Source of the DNA: CALGFH01 sp036003705
Lineage (GTDB): Bacteria; Actinomycetota; CALGFH01
Length of the DNA: 22,788 bases
NCBI GenBank assembly: GCA_036003705.1
Contig: DASYSE010000061.1
Coordinates: 1 to 22,788 of the forward strand
Direction of reading: 5' to 3'
Part shown: one piece after another, positions 14,027 to 22,440 of the stretch
Numbering within the stretch: position 1 is the stretch's first letter
Layout: every line of letters starts with the position of its first letter
The notes under the pieces: generated by a model
The model's input: the letters and a program-made list of their open reading frames with translations, nothing else
Databases searched by the model: none
What the model was told of the DNA's origin: nothing
Position numbers and translations under genes: made by a program

Positions 14027-15300
14027 CCGTTCCCACCGGGAAGGTCGACTTCCTGCTCACCGGGGCCGGGCAGCTGGTCACCTGCGACCCGGGGCTGGGG
14101 GAGGGGCCGCTCGGCCTGCTCGAGGGGGGGGTGGTGGCCGCGGCCGGGGGCAGGGTGGTCTACGCCGGCCCGCAGGCTGGGCTGCCGGACCTGGACGTCG
14201 CCCGGGATGCGGTCCGCCTGGATGCGGGCGGGCAGGCCGTCCTGCCCGGGTTGGTGGACGCCCACACCCACCTGGTGTTCGCCGGCGACCGGGCCGACGA
14301 GTTCGCCGCCCGCCTGCGCGGGGTCGGCTACGAGGAGGCATTGGCCGCCGGCGGCGGCATCCACCGGACGGTCCGCGAGACCAGGGCCGCCACCGACGCC
14401 GAGCTGGAGGCGGCCGCGGCCGGGCGGCTGGCCGCGGCGGCCGGGCACGGCACCACCACGCTCGAGGCCAAGTCCGGCTACGGCCTTACCGTCGACGACG
14501 AGCGCCGCAGCCTGGAGGTGCTCGCCCGGCTGGCCGCGCGGTCCCCGGTGGAGGTGGTCCCGACCTTCCTCGGCGCCCACCTGGTCCCGGCCGAGTTCGC
14601 CGGCGACCGGGCCGCCTACCTCGACCTGCTGGAGCACGAGATGCTGCCGGTGTGCGCGCCCCTGGCCGAATTCGTCGACGCGTTCTGCGACCGGGGCGCG
14701 CTCACCGTCGAGGAGTCCCGGAGGGTCCTGGAGGCCGGTGCCCGCCACGGCCTTGCCGGCAAGCTCCACGCCAACGAGCTCGGCTCGACCGGCGGGGCCG
14801 CGCTGGCCGCCGAGCTCGGCTGCGTGTCAGCCGACCACCTGCTGTTCTGCGACGAGCGTGAGGCCAAGGCGCTGGCCGCCGCCGGCACGGTGGCGGTGCT
14901 GCTGCCAGGGACCAGCTTCCTGCTGCGGACCGGCAGGGCGGCCCCGGTGCAGGTGCTGCGCGACGCCGGGGTCACCATGGCGCTCGGCACCGACTGCAAC
15001 CCGGGCACCTGCTACTGCGAGTCGATGCAGCTGATGATCGCGCTGGCCTGCGTGCACGGCGGCCTCACCCCCGAGGAGGCGGTGCTGGCCGCCAGCGACG
15101 GCGCCGCCAGGGCGGTGGGGCGGGGAGGCAGGGCTGGCAGGCTCGCCCCCGGCGCCGCCTGCGACCTGGTCGTGCTGGCCGGGCGGAGCTACCTCGACCT
15201 CGCCTACCACCTGGGGGTGAACCTGGCCGCGGCGGTGGTCAAGGGCGGCACGGTGATCGCCGGCGACGGCGCCGGCGTTGCGGCGGGGGCCGGGTCGTGA
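14023..15300 (+). CDS. hutI: Imidazolonepropionase
   Basis: HutI hydrolyses imidazolone propionate to N-formimino-L-glutamate. It is a metal-dependent amidohydrolase of 425 residues. The metal ligands are His81 and His83 in DAHTHLVFAGDR, His249 in LHANELGSTGG, and Asp324 in LGTDCNPGTC. The AKSGYGL substrate-binding segment is present between them. The GTG start at 14023 overlaps the hutU stop by four bases (GTGA), and its own stop overlaps the next start in the same way. No separate Shine-Dalgarno site is needed. The protein has a short N-terminal strand region (VDFLLTGAGQLVTC) typical of the family. Confidence 0.96.
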   Translation: MTVPTGKVDFLLTGAGQLVTCDPGLGEGPLGLLEGGVVAAAGGRVVYAGPQAGLPDLDVARDAVRLDAGGQAVLPGLVDAHTHLVFAGDRADEFAARLRGVGYEEALAAGGGIHRTVRETRAATDAELEAAAAGRLAAAAGHGTTTLEAKSGYGLTVDDERRSLEVLARLAARSPVEVVPTFLGAHLVPAEFAGDRAAYLDLLEHEMLPVCAPLAEFVDAFCDRGALTVEESRRVLEAGARHGLAGKLHANELGSTGGAALAAELGCVSADHLLFCDEREAKALAAAGTVAVLLPGTSFLLRTGRAAPVQVLRDAGVTMALGTDCNPGTCYCESMQLMIALACVHGGLTPEEAVLAASDGAARAVGRGGRAGRLAPGAACDLVVLAGRSYLDLAYHLGVNLAAAVVKGGTVIAGDGAGVAAGAGS

Positions 15301-16376
15301 CCGACCGCGACCGGCGGGAACGTCGGGCGAGCATGCCCGGCGCGCATACGACGGGCCTGCCGCAGGCCGAGCAGGCGACGATGCGACGCCGATACTCACC
15401 CGACGTCCTCCTCGAATGTGTGCCCAACGTGTCCGAGGGTCGCCGGGCCGAGGTGGTCGAGGAGATCGTCGCCGCCTTCGCGGGGGCCAGTCCCGAGGTG
15501 CTGGTGCTCGACCGCTCCTCCGACCCTGACCACAACCGCACCGTCCTGACCCTTGCCGGGCCGGGCCCGGCCCTGGTCGAGGCGTCGGTGGCCGGGGCGA
15601 CGGCCTGCGCCCACCTGATCGACCTGAACCGCCACCAGGGCGTCCACCCTCGGATGGGCGCGCTTGACGTGCTGCCGTTCGTTCCCCTCGGCGCCGCGAC
15701 CAGGCTCAAGGGCGCCGCCGACCCCGACCTGGACTGCGCCGCCCTGGCCGAGCGGGCCGGGCGGCGGATCGCCGCCGCCGGCATCCCCATCTACCTCTAC
15801 GGCGCCGCCGCCCGCCGCCCCGACCGGGTGGCCCTGCCCGCCGTCCGCGGCCGCGGGTTCGAGTCCCTCCGGGCCGCACTGGCGGCCGAAGGTCCCGCCG
15901 CCGGTGACCAGCGACCCGGCCGGGAGCCGGACCTTGGCGGGCCGGGGTTGCACCCGACCGCCGGGGCGACCGCGGCCGGCGCCCGGGAGGTGCTGGTCGC
16001 CTACAACGTCGACCTGGCCGACGCCGATCTCGGGCTGGCCCGCCGCATCGCGACGGCGGTTCGGGAGCGGGACGGCGGCCTGCCCGCGGTCAGGGCCATG
16101 GGCGTCGACCTGGCGGGGCGGGGGCTGGCCCAGGTGTCCATGAACCTGCTCGACCACCGGGTGACCCCGCCGGCGGTCGCCTTCGCCGCCGTGGCCGCCC
16201 TCGCCGAGCGGGCCGGGGCCCGGGTCGCCGCCTCGGAGATCGTCGGCCTGGTCCCGGCCGCCGCGCTGGCCGGCACCGACCCGGCCGACCTCCGGCTGCG
16301 CGACTTCACCCCCGATCTGCTGCTGGAGGAGCGCCTGGCCCAGGCGCTCGACACCCACGCGGAGGTGACCCGATGA
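15297..16376 (+). CDS. ftcD: Glutamate formimidoyltransferase (FTCD N-terminal type)
   Basis: This enzyme moves the formimino group from formiminoglutamate to tetrahydrofolate, giving glutamate and 5-formimino-THF. The signature LLECVPNVSEGRR begins the fold. HQGVHPRMGALDVLPFVPLG carries His117, matching the catalytic histidine of mammalian FTCD. The C-terminal half has GATAAGAREVLVAYNVDLAD and QVSMNLLDH. The GTG at 15297 overlaps the hutI stop (GTGA) and gives 359 residues, with about 36 extra residues before the family's usual start. ATG 15381 would give 331 residues and remove most of the extension, but has only a weak ribosome site. Its presence in place of HutG or HutF shows that the folate route is used. 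Confidence 0.94.
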   Translation: MTDRDRRERRASMPGAHTTGLPQAEQATMRRRYSPDVLLECVPNVSEGRRAEVVEEIVAAFAGASPEVLVLDRSSDPDHNRTVLTLAGPGPALVEASVAGATACAHLIDLNRHQGVHPRMGALDVLPFVPLGAATRLKGAADPDLDCAALAERAGRRIAAAGIPIYLYGAAARRPDRVALPAVRGRGFESLRAALAAEGPAAGDQRPGREPDLGGPGLHPTAGATAAGAREVLVAYNVDLADADLGLARRIATAVRERDGGLPAVRAMGVDLAGRGLAQVSMNLLDHRVTPPAVAFAAVAALAERAGARVAASEIVGLVPAAALAGTDPADLRLRDFTPDLLLEERLAQALDTHAEVTR

Positions 16377-16996
16377 GTCCTCAGAACCGGCTCGGCGAGC
16401 ACGACTGGCTCGACGCGTACGCCGCCCCGACGGTCACGCCGGGTGGTGGAAGCGCGTCGGCGGTGGCGGCGGCGCTCGGCTGCGCCCTGCTCGCCATGTC
16501 GGCCCGGATCGGCGCCCGCAAGGCCGAGCCGCCCGCCGCCGAGCGCCTTGGCTGGCTGGCCGCTGAGGCCGAACGGCTCCGGGCCGACCTGGTCGAGCAG
16601 GAGCGGACCGACGCCGGCGCCTACGAGCGGATGGTGGCCACCGTCCGCGCGGCCAGAGCCACCGACGGCGACCCCGGGGCCACCAGGGCCGCCGAGGCGG
16701 CCAGGGTCGACGCCACCGAGGTTCCCCTGGCCACCGCCGAGCTGGCGGCCGAGAGCATCGACCTGGCTTCCGAGCTGGCCGGCATGGCCCTGGCCCGTAC
16801 GGCCAGCGACCAGCTGGTCGCCGCCCATCTCCTCCTGGCCGGGCTCGAGGGCGGCAGCTCGACGGTCGCCTTCAACCTGCGCCGGATGGCCTCCGGCCCG
16901 GTCCACGACGCCCTCGCCGCCCGGCTGGCCGGTCTCGACGCCGCCCGCCGAAACGCCGCCACCCTCCTGGGCCGGCTCGCCACCCTGGTCGAATGA
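16373..16996 (+). CDS. fchA: Formiminotetrahydrofolate cyclodeaminase
   Basis: This 207-residue enzyme cyclises 5-formimino-THF to 5,10-methenyl-THF with release of ammonia. The motif TVTPGGGSASAVAAALGCAL at about 21-40 is the cyclodeaminase folate-binding turn, followed by a bundle of long Ala/Glu-rich helices (LGWLAAEAERLRADLVEQER). SDQLVAAHLLLAGLEGG is the conserved later helix. In animals this domain is fused to the transferase; here it is a separate gene, with an ATGA overlap with ftcD. It is the last gene of the hut cluster. I see no clear terminator in the 67 bp to the next gene. Confidence 0.93.
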   Translation: MSPQNRLGEHDWLDAYAAPTVTPGGGSASAVAAALGCALLAMSARIGARKAEPPAAERLGWLAAEAERLRADLVEQERTDAGAYERMVATVRAARATDGDPGATRAAEAARVDATEVPLATAELAAESIDLASELAGMALARTASDQLVAAHLLLAGLEGGSSTVAFNLRRMASGPVHDALAARLAGLDAARRNAATLLGRLATLVE

Positions 16997-17063
16997 CCAG
17001 GATTTCCCCAAGTCCTGACGATCGGAAGATACTTTGCCGGGTGGGCGAGCGGGAGGAGTCGAG

Positions 17064-18041
17064 GTGACCAGCGACGTCCAGTGGCCGGACGGGACCGGCC
17101 GGACCGCGGTGCAGCCGACCCCACCGGGCGACCCTGCGCCGCCGCCGCCCGATCGCCGTGGGTTGCCGAGCGGCCGACCTGGCGCCTACTGGACCGGCAT
17201 GACCGTGCTCGCCGCCGGCCTGGCCGTCACCGTCCTGGCGCTCGCCACCCGGGTCACCTCGATCGTGCAGACCATCCTGCTCGCGATCCCCCTCGCCCTC
17301 ATCGGGATCGGCCTGGAGCGGGTCGGCCGCGGGGTCGGTCGGGCCTCGCTGCGTTCGGTCGGGGCGATCCTGCTGGTGGTCGCCGTGGTCGGCCCCCTGG
17401 TGCTGTCGCTGTCCTCGCCGGACTCGGCGGTCAGCGACCTGTCCAGCCAGCCCGTCCCCGCCGGGGCGGCACGGGCCGAGCTGCGGGCCACCATGGGCGG
17501 CGGCCAGCTCCGGGTCGAGCCGGAGACGCCCGGCCTGTACGCGGCCGACCTGCGCGGTCCCGGCCAGCCCAGCATCCAGGTCACCACCGCCGACGACCTG
17601 GCCGTGCTGGACCTGCGTTCCCCGACCCAGCGCGGGATGCTGGCCCGCAACCGCGGCAACGACTGGCGGGTCCAGCTCAACACCTCCCTGGCCTGGAAGC
17701 TGGACGTCTCGGCCGGCGCCGTCACCGCCGACCTCGACCTGCGCCGTCTCAACCTGCGCGGCGTCACCGTCCAGTCGGGCGTGTCCCGCCTGGCCGTCCG
17801 CCTCGGCCAACCCGCCGCCGAGGTACCGGTCGACCTCCAGATCTCGACCGGCCTGATCGACCTCTACGTGCCGAGGAGCGCCACGGTCGAGGTCCGGGTC
17901 GATGGCCTCAGCGTCGACAACTTCCGCGACCAGGGCCTCTCCCGTGACGCCGACCTCTGGCGCGCCGAAGGCAGCGGCACCGGCCGCCACCTCATCCGCA
18001 TCCGCACCTCCTTCGCCCGCCTCCGCATCCACCGCGAGTAG
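17064..18041 (+). CDS. LiaF-like membrane protein with toastrack-type C-terminal domain
   Basis: From GTG 17064 the product has 325 residues; GGAGG lies seven bases upstream. The first ~41 residues are Pro/Gly-rich and cytoplasmic or disordered. Three hydrophobic helices follow (about 44-63 MTVLAAGLAVTVLALATRV; about 67-85 VQTILLAIPLALIGIGL; about 97-115 VGAILLVVAVVGPLVLSL). The remaining ~205 residues alternate strands with short turns (ARAELRATMGGGQLRVEP; VTADLDLRRLNLRGVTVQSG), resembling the repetitive beta structure of LiaF/DUF4097 proteins. Such proteins often sense or damp cell-envelope stress; no partner kinase is nearby, so the role is open. A -10-like TACTTT is at 17030-17035, suggesting its own promoter rather than read-through from fchA. 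Confidence 0.75.
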   Translation: MTSDVQWPDGTGRTAVQPTPPGDPAPPPPDRRGLPSGRPGAYWTGMTVLAAGLAVTVLALATRVTSIVQTILLAIPLALIGIGLERVGRGVGRASLRSVGAILLVVAVVGPLVLSLSSPDSAVSDLSSQPVPAGAARAELRATMGGGQLRVEPETPGLYAADLRGPGQPSIQVTTADDLAVLDLRSPTQRGMLARNRGNDWRVQLNTSLAWKLDVSAGAVTADLDLRRLNLRGVTVQSGVSRLAVRLGQPAAEVPVDLQISTGLIDLYVPRSATVEVRVDGLSVDNFRDQGLSRDADLWRAEGSGTGRHLIRIRTSFARLRIHRE

Positions 18042-18182
18042 CGAGCGCATGGCGCTGCACGCCGGATCTGGAACGCCGTCAAGCATCCGGGTTCGCACCC
18101 ATTCTGTGACCGGCTCGCGCCGCAACCTGTTGCCTTCCGCTGGGGCGCGATCAGGACCGGGATCGGCCGCTCGCCACGGACC

Positions 18183-18800
18183 TTATGGCCGGAGCAGGGG
18201 CATGACGACATCGTCGACGACCGACACGACGTAGTCGTCGGGCACCGGGGCACCGTCGGCGAGGAATCGCTGGGCCACCATGGCCGGGCCGACCTCGGCG
18301 ACGAGTGGGCTGGTGGCATCGGCGCGCACCTGGCCGCGGTCGGCGGCGCGCTGCAGCGCGGTGAGGAACGTTTGCTTGCGCGGGGCAAAGACGCGCTCGT
18401 GCAGCAGGCGGGTGAACGGGTGGTCCGGGTCGATCTCCCCGAGCAGGCACCGGAGGGCGCAGCCGGTCGCCGAGTTGACCATCGCCGTCATCTGCCGGAG
18501 CAGGTCGAGGAGGTCGTCACGCACGTCGCCGTGGTCGGGCAGGTCGGCCATCGACGGCAGCGCGTGGTCGAGCGCGTCGACGACCAGGTCCTCCTTGTGC
18601 GGCCAGCGGCGATACAGCGCCGCCTTCCCGGTGTGCGCGCGGGCGGCGACCCCCTCCATCGTCAGGCCCGTGTAGCCGACTGCCTGGAGCTGGTCCAGCA
18701 CGGCGTCGAAGATCGCGTCCTCGAGGATCTGGCCGCGTCGCCGGGTGAGGCCGTGCGGCGCACAGGGCGGAGCCGTCGTGGGGTCCGCCTGAGCGGCCAT
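18183..18800 (-). CDS. TetR-family transcriptional regulator
   Basis: The 205-residue repressor has an N-terminal helix-turn-helix (about 46-69, LTMEGVAARAHTGKAALYRR, then WPHKED) typical of TetR. It is followed by a helical ligand-binding domain (LLDLLRQMTAMVNSATGCAL; FLTALQRAADRGQVRAD) of the type that ends near VPDDYVVSVVDDVVMPLL. ATG 18800 has GGAGG seven bases upstream. It is divergent from the MFS efflux gene across 111 bp that hold two matching palindromes, so it very likely represses the pump and itself until a ligand binds. The ligand cannot be read from sequence. Confidence 0.94.
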   Translation of the reverse strand: MAAQADPTTAPPCAPHGLTRRRGQILEDAIFDAVLDQLQAVGYTGLTMEGVAARAHTGKAALYRRWPHKEDLVVDALDHALPSMADLPDHGDVRDDLLDLLRQMTAMVNSATGCALRCLLGEIDPDHPFTRLLHERVFAPRKQTFLTALQRAADRGQVRADATSPLVAEVGPAMVAQRFLADGAPVPDDYVVSVVDDVVMPLLRP

Positions 18801-18824
18801 CGGTCGACCTCCAAACGCGCAATA

Positions 18825-18842
18825 GTGAACGCTTGCGTTCCC
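18825..18842. promoter_or_regulatory. TetR operator-like palindrome, site 1
   Basis: GTGAACG-cttg-CGTTCCC is an 18-bp site with 7-bp arms matching at 6 of 7 positions and a 4-bp centre. It sits 24 bp before the tetR start codon and is placed to block tetR transcription. The left arm is identical to that of site 2. Confidence 0.7.
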
Positions 18843-18871
18843 AATACGGCCGGTGTACCGTCACTCGCATT

Positions 18872-18889
18872 GTGAACGCAATCGTACAC
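18872..18889. promoter_or_regulatory. TetR operator-like palindrome, site 2, overlapping the pump -10
   Basis: GTGAACG-caat-CGTACAC has the same 7-4-7 layout and the same left arm as site 1; the arms match at 6 of 7 positions. TACACT at 18885-18890, a TAnnnT -10 for the efflux gene, overlaps its right arm. The site centres are 47 bp apart. Confidence 0.7.
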
Positions 18890-18911
18890 TAACCGAAGGA
18901 TGAGGACAGCC

Positions 18912-20441
18912 ATGACGGTCCTGCAGTCGGCGAAGTCGCCAGAGCCGGGTGCGGCACGGCGCGGCCATCACCCCGCGCTCGCCCTCACCATCATCGCGGC
19001 GTCGCAGCTCATGGTCGTACTGGACGCGACCATCGTGAACATCGCGCTGCCGCAGATCCAGCAGGCCCTGCACTTCTCCACCACCAGCCTGTCGTGGGTG
19101 CTCAACGCCTACACCCTCACCTTCGGCGGGCTGCTGCTCCTCGGCGGCCGGGCCGGCGACATCCTCGGGCGCCGCCGTGTGTTCATCTCCGGCATCCTGC
19201 TGTTCACCCTCGCCTCGTTCCTGGGAGGCCTGGCCACCTCATCCGGCTGGCTGCTGGCTGCGCGCGCCCTGCAGGGTGTCGGCGCCGCGATCGCGGCGCC
19301 GACCGCGCTCTCGCTGATCACCACCAACTTCGCGGAAGGACGTGAGCGCAACCGGGCCTTCGGCGTGTTCTCGGCCGTGGCCGTGTCCGGCGGGGCCATC
19401 GGCCTGATCGCCGGCGGCATGCTCACCTCCTGGCTGTCGTGGCGGTGGGTGCTGTTCGTGAACGTGCCGATCGGCATCCTGCTCGCCGTCCTCGCCCCGC
19501 TGTTCATCGCCGAGTCCGAGCGGCAGCCTGGCAGGTTCGACCTCGGCGGTGCCCTGACCTCGACGGCGGGGATGACGGCGCTGGTCTACGGGTTCATCAG
19601 GGCCGCGCAGGAGGGCTGGAGCGACCCCGGGACGATCGGCTCGTTCGCCGCCGCCGTCGCCCTGCTCGCGATCTTCTTCTCGATCGAGACGAGGATCAGC
19701 CAGCCCATCACCCCGCTGCGCATGTTCCGCGAACGCGACCGGGCGGGCAGCTACGCCATCATGCTGGCCCTGGCCGCGGCGATGTTCGGCCAGTTCTTCT
19801 TCCTCACCTTGTTCGTACAGGACGTCCTTGGGTACAGCCCGCTGCGGGCCGGCATCGCGTTCCTCCCCATCACAGCGGCGATCGTGATGACCTCGCAGTT
19901 CGCCGCCCGGTCGCTGCCGAGCATCGGGCCCAAGCGCCTCATGACGGGCGGCGCCCTGCTGGCCGTCGCCGGGCTCGCCTGGCTCTCGCAGGTCTCGGTG
20001 AGCAGCGGCTACGTCGATGGGATCCTCGGCCCGATGCTGCTGTTCGGGCTGGGGATGGGCCTGCTGTTCGTGCCGCTGACGATCGTCGCGGTCTCGGGCG
20101 TGGAGCCGCACGAGGCGGGTGCGGCGTCCAGCCTGCTCAACGTCACCCAGCAGGTCGGCGGCTCTCTCGGCCTGTCGATCCTGGTCACCGTGTTCGGTAC
20201 CGCCAGCCGCAACGAGGCCGCCAGCCAGGTCGGGCAGTTCCTGGCCACCGCCCCGCCGGGACTCCAGGCCCAGTTCCGGCGGACCGGTCAGCTTCCGGCG
20301 CAGTACGCCGACCAGGTGCTCGCCCACGGCATCTCGACCGCCTTCGAGCTCTCGGTGGTCTTCGCGCTGCTCGCGCTGGTGGTGTCGATGGTCGTGATCC
20401 GCGCCAGGTCCTCGGCGATGGAGGCCGAGCGGCTTATCTAG
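18912..20441 (+). CDS. DHA2-family (EmrB/QacA-type) MFS multidrug efflux transporter
   Basis: This is a 509-residue proton-driven exporter of the 14-helix drug:H+ antiporter group in the inner membrane. The family motif LDATIVNIALPQ is at about 37-48 in the first helix. GGRAGDILGRRRVF near 78-91 is motif A of the loop between helices 2 and 3. WLLAARALQGVGAAIAAP is the motif B/C region. Hydrophobic helices continue to VVFALLALVVSMVVI near the end. ATG 18912 is chosen because GAGG lies 6 nt upstream; ATG 18900 is in frame but has its purine run touching it. It is divergent from the TetR gene and probably controlled by it. The drug or metabolite exported is unknown. Confidence 0.94.
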   Translation: MTVLQSAKSPEPGAARRGHHPALALTIIAASQLMVVLDATIVNIALPQIQQALHFSTTSLSWVLNAYTLTFGGLLLLGGRAGDILGRRRVFISGILLFTLASFLGGLATSSGWLLAARALQGVGAAIAAPTALSLITTNFAEGRERNRAFGVFSAVAVSGGAIGLIAGGMLTSWLSWRWVLFVNVPIGILLAVLAPLFIAESERQPGRFDLGGALTSTAGMTALVYGFIRAAQEGWSDPGTIGSFAAAVALLAIFFSIETRISQPITPLRMFRERDRAGSYAIMLALAAAMFGQFFFLTLFVQDVLGYSPLRAGIAFLPITAAIVMTSQFAARSLPSIGPKRLMTGGALLAVAGLAWLSQVSVSSGYVDGILGPMLLFGLGMGLLFVPLTIVAVSGVEPHEAGAASSLLNVTQQVGGSLGLSILVTVFGTASRNEAASQVGQFLATAPPGLQAQFRRTGQLPAQYADQVLAHGISTAFELSVVFALLALVVSMVVIRARSSAMEAERLI

Positions 20442-20722
20442 GGTGAAGTGCGCCGAACATGTCGTTTCTTCTTGTCAAGCATCCCCGGAGGGAACAGGAT
20501 TCGGCGACCGCACCCACAGCTACCGCATCGCTCGAGGCGGCCGAGTAGGCCAGCTCTCCCTCCACCGGTCGTGAGCTGGCAGGTTCGGCTGCTGTGCGGC
20601 AACGGCTCCTTCAAGGTTCCCGGTCCTGCCCATCGCCGTCGATCCCCGTTCCTACGATCAGGTGTTGTAGCTCGGTCGGCCGAGCGCGGCGCTGGTGCAC
20701 CGCTCGGCGGGAGGTGGTCGCG
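20442..20722. other. Intergenic region with two hairpins and a -10 box
   Basis: No gene is convincing in these 281 bp. A perfect 8-bp inverted repeat (GCCAGCTC at 20549-20556, GAGCTGGC at 20573-20580) may end the MFS transcript. TACGAT at 20653-20658 is a good -10 for the FG-GAP gene. A 6-bp stem with a TCGG loop (GCTCGG/CCGAGC, 20670-20685) would lie in its leader RNA. Confidence 0.4.
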
Positions 20723-21127
20723 ATGCGGCGGCTGTTGATGGTCCTGGTTCTCACGCTGGCGGCTGCGGTCTGGCCGGCTGCCACGAGCGCCGCGCACGCG
20801 AGTTCGGCTGCTCAGGCGGCTGGGAGCCTGCAGGCCGACTTCAACAACGACGGCTTTGCTGACCTGGCGGTTGGGGTGCTGCACGAGGACATCGGGGCCA
20901 TCCCCGACCCCGGGGCGGTCAACGTCCTGTACGGCGCCGGCAACGGTCTGGCCGCCCCAGGCAACCAGCAGTTCTGGCAAGGTGCCGGCGGAGTCGCTGG
21001 CGTCGCCGAGGCCGACGACCTATTCAGCTGGGCGCTGGTGGGCAGCGACCAGCCAACCGGCTCCGCCGCCGCCGCGTCGCGATCCCAACCAAACACGCCG
21101 GGCGCGACACCTTCCCGACGCCGTTAA
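20723..21127 (+). pseudogene. Truncated FG-GAP-repeat secreted protein
   Basis: The 134-residue product begins with a signal peptide (MRRLLMVLVLTLAAAVWPAA, likely cut near AHA-SS). One FG-GAP/integrin-like repeat follows: ADFNNDGFADLAVGV at 38-52, with calcium-loop residues Asp39, Asn41, Asp43 and Asp47. A VNVLYGAGNGL strand comes next, and a second repeat begins at DLFSWALVGSDQP. It then turns into Ala/Ser/Pro/Arg-rich sequence and stops. Full proteins of this type have several repeats forming a seven-bladed propeller, so this is a truncated gene or remnant. GGGAGG lies 8 nt before the ATG, so expression signals look intact. No continuing repeats were found in other frames downstream. Confidence 0.6.
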
Positions 21128-21309
21128 GCCTCGGTCCGGCGACGACGGGGAGGTCCGAACGGGCCCTCCCTGGAGCCTCGGGGGCCGGTTCACGTTCAAG
21201 AAGGCGCCTCGGCCACGCCCGCCGCATCCGTTGTCGGGCTCGGACCGCGTGGGTCCGGTGCCGCCCAGGCGACGGCGGCACCAGACCGTGAGGCGAACCA
21301 CAGCAAGGA

Positions 21310-22440
21310 TCAGCTTGCCGCCTCGATCGCGCCGAACAGGCCGTGGGCTTCGTCGTCGATGCCGGCGGTGAACAACAGGGTGGTCGGGTTGCCGGTGACG
21401 CCGTTGCCGAAGCGCAGCGCCCACAGCCCCTCGATCTCGATCGGACTGCCGTCCTCATGCCGCAGCCGCCCCAGGAACTCGCCAGTGTCCTGGTTGTAGG
21501 CGTTGATGCGGCCGTTGCCGAAGTTCCCGACCAGCAGCGCGCCGCTGAAGCGACCGAACCCCGCCGGGGCCACCACCAAGCCCCATGGGGCGTTCAGCTG
21601 GCCCCGTTGGATCAGGTGACGCAGCAGCTGGCCGCTGGTGCTGTACACGTCGACGAAACCGAGGCTTGGGCCGGCGACCTCATCCTCACCGGCGGCGTCC
21701 TGTTTGGCGTAGGCGACATACAGCAGGCCGCCCAGCTCCTGGACATTGAAGGGTGCAAATCCGCGCGGGATCTCGGGGTCCGCGAAGCTGCCCGACAGGA
21801 GGACCCGGTTGAAGTTGGCGTCGAAGACGTCGATCCGCGCGTGGTGGAAGTCGGCCGCGTACAGCAAGGTGCCGGCCGGGGTGTCGGCGATCGCCAGGCC
21901 CTTGTAGATGGCGTCGGGCACGCTGGCGCCCACCTGCGCCTGGGTGGACGGCGGCGGCGGGGGCACGCCGGGGCTCCAGCCGGTGACCAGCCCCGCCTCG
22001 GAGTCGAAGATGAACCGCGCGGGGCCGCTGGAGTCGCCGGAATGGACCACGAACCCGGGGGTGGGGTTGAAGACCTGCCCGGTGGGGGCGCCGCCGGGGA
22101 TGTTGACCACCAACCCGGCCTTCTGGATGGGGCTGCCGTTGACGAAGCCGGGATAGAGCGTGGCCTTGTCGGTGCCGTTGTCGGCCACCCATACCGGGGT
22201 CGTCGGACCGGCTGCCATACCCCAGGGGTTGACCAGGTCGGGGTCGGTGAGCTGGGCCAGGCCGGGCAGGTCGGAGACCAGGTTGGTCTGCCGGTAGGCG
22301 TTGCCGGGTTGCGACGCGGCGGCCGGCGCCGCCGGGGCCAGCGCGGCCAGCGCGGCCACCAGGCCGAGGACGAGCGCGCCCCGGAGCCGGCCGAGCCGCT
22401 GCGGACCGGGACCGGACGGTGGTCCGGTTGGATCAGGCAT
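21310..22440 (-). CDS. Secreted TIGR03118-family beta-propeller-like protein
   Basis: The 376-residue product has a signal peptide (charged start, then ALVLGLVAALAALAPAAPAA, cut near AAAS). Family blocks follow in order: NLVSDLPGLAQLTDPDLVNP, WGMAAGPTTPVWVADNGTDK, FIFDSEAGLVTGWSPGV, YKGLAIADTPAGTLLYAADF, FNVQELGGLLYVAYAKQD, LNAPWGLVVAPAGFGRFSGA, LLVGNFGNGRINAYN, and LWALRFGNG. The tail is LLFTAGIDDEAHGLFGAIEA. These fit TIGR03118, a family of extracellular repeat proteins of unknown function. ATG 22440 has AGGGAGG 4 nt upstream; an in-frame start at 22506 lies farther out and would spoil the signal peptide. There is no PEP-CTERM or LPXTG sorting signal at the C-terminus, so it is probably released. 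Confidence 0.85.
   Translation of the reverse strand: MPDPTGPPSGPGPQRLGRLRGALVLGLVAALAALAPAAPAAASQPGNAYRQTNLVSDLPGLAQLTDPDLVNPWGMAAGPTTPVWVADNGTDKATLYPGFVNGSPIQKAGLVVNIPGGAPTGQVFNPTPGFVVHSGDSSGPARFIFDSEAGLVTGWSPGVPPPPPSTQAQVGASVPDAIYKGLAIADTPAGTLLYAADFHHARIDVFDANFNRVLLSGSFADPEIPRGFAPFNVQELGGLLYVAYAKQDAAGEDEVAGPSLGFVDVYSTSGQLLRHLIQRGQLNAPWGLVVAPAGFGRFSGALLVGNFGNGRINAYNQDTGEFLGRLRHEDGSPIEIEGLWALRFGNGVTGNPTTLLFTAGIDDEAHGLFGAIEAAS

Noticed and set aside
18087..18102. GGGTTCGCACCC resembling a tRNA T-arm
   Set aside because: No acceptor stem, anticodon arm or D-arm can be built around it, and the T-loop consensus is incomplete.
19239..20327. 362-codon reverse-strand open frame over the MFS gene
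   Set aside because: It is antisense to a clear 14-helix transporter and has no domain or ribosome site.
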